From positions 248,001 through 312,000 of the forward strand of contig NC_089324.1 in assembly GCF_036669915.1 (NCBI RefSeq): a DNA stretch of 64,000 bases. Reading direction: 5' to 3'. Each line of letters opens with the position of its first letter. Position 1 is the stretch's first letter. A model generated the notes under the pieces. It was not told where the DNA came from. It was given only the letters and a program-made list of their open reading frames with translations, and did not search any database. This stretch comes from Pocillopora verrucosa. Lineage: Eukaryota; Cnidaria; Anthozoa; Scleractinia; Pocilloporidae. Below are positions 61,500 through 64,000 of the stretch, piece by piece. A program made the position numbers and the translations under genes.

Positions 61500-63744
61500 A
61501 TGAAATTAGACTCGTTAAAACCGTTGCTTAGTGGCCATTATATTTTGAATCCTATAGCATGCTTGTTGTACGTGATATTACGATGTTTGGAGCCGTTTTG
61601 CGGATGGCTTTTCCCTGGTGAGGAATGTCAAATCAGCTGGGTAAGTTGAAGACTCTAAGGATATCACTAACACTTTTTCATACTCACGCATGTTTTCGTT
61701 CTCAAGCCTGTTTGATTAAATCTGCCTCGGTTCTTAGCAATTCAATCTATGTGTTTACTATAAACTCATTCCTGACACAAAATAAACGTATGATGGTGGA
61801 AATAAAATTTTCGTATTCACGCCTTAGCCTGTGTATCGTGTCTAATAATCAACACCTTTTTTTCAGTGGTAGTATTTCAGCGTTAGTAACGTCCCTTAAT
61901 TCCTGAAATAGAATTCATAATTTTTTTATCGTCAAATTGATGGGAAAGAGAGTGTAGGAAATTCAATCAGGGTGTTAAGATCCTTACCAACAGTTTCAAT
62001 ACGTTTTTCAAGATCGTGTAGGGGTACAAAGAGGGGGGGGGGGGGGTCAGATCTCTCTTCTTGTTTGTGAGGTTTCAGGGAAATCTTGAGGTTTTCAAGA
62101 AATGAAAGAAAAATTTATGGGTTACATATACTTCTAGAAGCAAATCGCACCTCACTCTGGTTCATAAATTTACAAATCATGCTCACCAATCAATTTGGTC
62201 TTAATCACTCATCACATATAAACTCTTTGCCATCCTCATTAGTTTCTGTTTACAAGGGAAGTATCAATGTGACCATGTATCAAGCATTTAATGAAGAATT
62301 TAAAGAAATCATACAGTATTCATATTAATTTTAATAATGTTCTAATGCTTATTGTTACAAGTGTTGATTTGATCAGCAAACTATAAAATTGAAGTTAACA
62401 AGATGTTCCTTCTATAGCGGGACTTTGAGCTGTTGTCTTTTCTTGTGATTGTCCTCGCAGTTAAAAACAGAAAGTGGAAGCCAGGTATTTAAACTCTCAG
62501 TATAGATAAACTTAAATCAAGGGTAAAAATCCTTGCCTAAAAGCTCATTGGCAAACACATTGCCCAATTGCAAAATCATTCCCCTATAGGCTCATCCCTA
62601 CTACAAGTTTATCATGTGGATGCAAAAAGCTTGCCATAAAGCCTCTCAACTTTTTGAATTTTACCTATGAGAAAAAGTTTTTTCTGTCAGGAAATCATGA
62701 TATGGACATGAAAACTTTTAGCTGCAACCCAGATTTATGCAACTTGTCAAGAAACTTTTTTTCTGTTTTCTCTCCTCCTTTTTCTGGATCTGACCCTAAA
62801 TTTAGATATATATTTTTTTAAAAAGCATTCAGTAGTGGTGCAGTGTCTGTTTATAGGAGTTTTCAGTTTTGTTTTGTTTATTTTTTTTTCAGCCTCTTGG
62901 CAAGAGATAGCATCAATGGTGTTCTTGTTTAGCAAAATTGCAAACTTTGTTCTTTTTGCAAGGTCAGATCTTAGGCTTGGTCTCATTTACCTGATAATTT
63001 GCATTGGTGAGTGACTTGAGGTGCACTTCTGTTTCTTTTTTAAAAATTAAGAGTGTATATTGTCATATTTAAGTGGACTTAGCATTGAATAACATCAAGA
63101 TGTGGTACATTTGACCCCATTTACATTTTTATTAAAAAACATCTCAGGTAAATTCTCATGTGAGCACAACAGGTTGTACAATTAAGGTATTCAAGTTATT
63201 AAACAAATGAAATGAATCAAGACTAGTTGTTAAGTTGTAATACTAACATTCTAGCCAAACTGATTTAATGGTTGTTACCAATGGTTATAGTTAAATGAAA
63301 AGCCCTAACAAAGCAATAAAGATTAAAAGACTTCAAGGATTTTGACCAAAAATAATTGATGCCTATCGTTAGTTTTCACATTCTTTATTGTTTTTTTCTT
63401 CATCCTCAGTTTTGTTTTTGTTGTTTCCTGAGCCATCATACAGTGGACCTGATGAAGTATTCTTCTTCAGAGGACCAGCACTTGATGTAAGCTTTCTTGA
63501 AATATAAGCTTCACCTAACCTTATAACATGGCAAATTAAGTGAATAACATCTTAAAAGACTATTATGAATGATCACAATGATTAATTTAGTTGTTCTTGT
63601 TAACTTCATGAGGATCAGATATTTTTGTTTATTTCAGGATGCCTTACGTGATAACCCTTCTGTCACATGGTTGGTAGAATTTTATGCCCCCTGGTGCCCT
63701 CCCTGTGTCAGATTTGCTCCAACATTTGCTGAACTATCACTCAG
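61500..63744 (+). CDS. TMX2: TMX2-like thioredoxin-related transmembrane protein, 5' part (5 exons), runs off window
   Basis: TMX2 is an ER/mitochondria-associated-membrane protein with a thioredoxin-like domain. Exons seen are 61500..61640, 62418..62484, 62893..63006, 63410..63486 and 63638..63744 (phase 2, continuing past the right edge). They give about 168 residues. The N-terminus has a hydrophobic segment (IACLLYVILRCLEPFCGWLF). Further hydrophobic stretches are LLSFLVIVLAV and LGLIYLIICIVLFLLF. MVFLFSKIANFVLFARSDLR parallels human IFMFSKVANTILFFRLDIR, and VTWLVEFYAPW parallels VTWIVEFFANW. The active-site position reads CPPC (153-156), whereas human TMX2 has SNDC. The C-terminal half, including any ER-retention signal, lies outside the window. 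About 780 bp of intron separate exons 1 and 2, with a poly-G run near 62033. Confidence 0.9.
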
Positions 63745-64000
63745 GTAAATGTTCAATGTATTCCTGATACCAGGCAGGAGTAGTAATCTAATAAAGGTTT
63801 TTTTGGGAATGTAAGAAAATTTTCATGATTTAAGATTGAGATGTGTCTTAAACAAAGACTGAGAATTTTGATATATGTAGGTTCAGTTTGGGTAAAGATA
63901 GTTTTACAAATCAGAATTTTGGCCTTAATTGCCATCAGGTAGAAGGCACTGTTAACTTGATTATAAAAAGGGTTTGATTAATGTTTTTAATTGTTATTTT
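63745..64000. other. TMX2 intron, cut by window edge
   Basis: Follows the GTAAATG donor at 63745. No exon is seen before the end of the window. Confidence 0.7.

Overview
The window is animal nuclear DNA. It is AT-rich, has many short exons with GT-AG introns, and its dispersed repeats and gene content point to an anthozoan cnidarian, most likely a stony coral. That assignment is an inference from repeat style and protein similarity recalled from memory; no search was run. All exon boundaries were read by hand from reading frame, GT-AG sites and similarity to remembered metazoan proteins.

Layout, left to right. PEX12 (-, 948-2834) is head to head with an RBJ/DNAJC27-like small GTPase (+, 2919-7710), with only 84 bp between start codons. 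FAM133 (-, 8413-12462) converges on the GTPase gene. Two lineage-type genes follow: a 151-residue coiled-coil-like protein (+, 13593-15004) and a 283-residue SH3 protein (+, 16845-19179). Next is a cytosolic HSC70 (+, 20429-26355), then a DegT/DnrJ-type PLP aminotransferase (+, about 27362-32531) whose first-exon region is tandemly duplicated. A very large CFAP65 gene (-, 33887 to about 53922) is resolved here into 49 coding exons and 1771 residues. It shares a divergent promoter region with DAPP1 (+, 54131-59135). The window ends with an intronless FBXO48 (-, 60419-60796), divergent from TMX2 (+, 61500 and beyond the right edge).

The genes do not form one pathway. They are peroxisome import, membrane signalling (DAPP1), ciliary structure (CFAP65), protein folding (HSC70, TMX2), ubiquitin ligase adaptor (FBXO48) and nuclear (FAM133) functions. 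The recurrent theme is compact divergent gene pairs.

The non-coding part is rich in transposon debris. There are roughly twenty copies of TTAA-flanked, CCC...GGG-ended MITEs (piggyBac-like), a TA-flanked inverted-repeat element whose end has been amplified into a 68-bp array, a 990-bp perfect-ended inverted-repeat element inside the HSC70 gene, Penelope-like fragments with hammerhead-ribozyme-like cores, tRNA-derived SINEs, minisatellites and a TC tract. The observations I rate highest are the duplicated first exons of the aminotransferase gene, the CPPC active site in the TMX2 homologue, the HSC70 intron element, and the repeated growth of tandem arrays from transposon ends.
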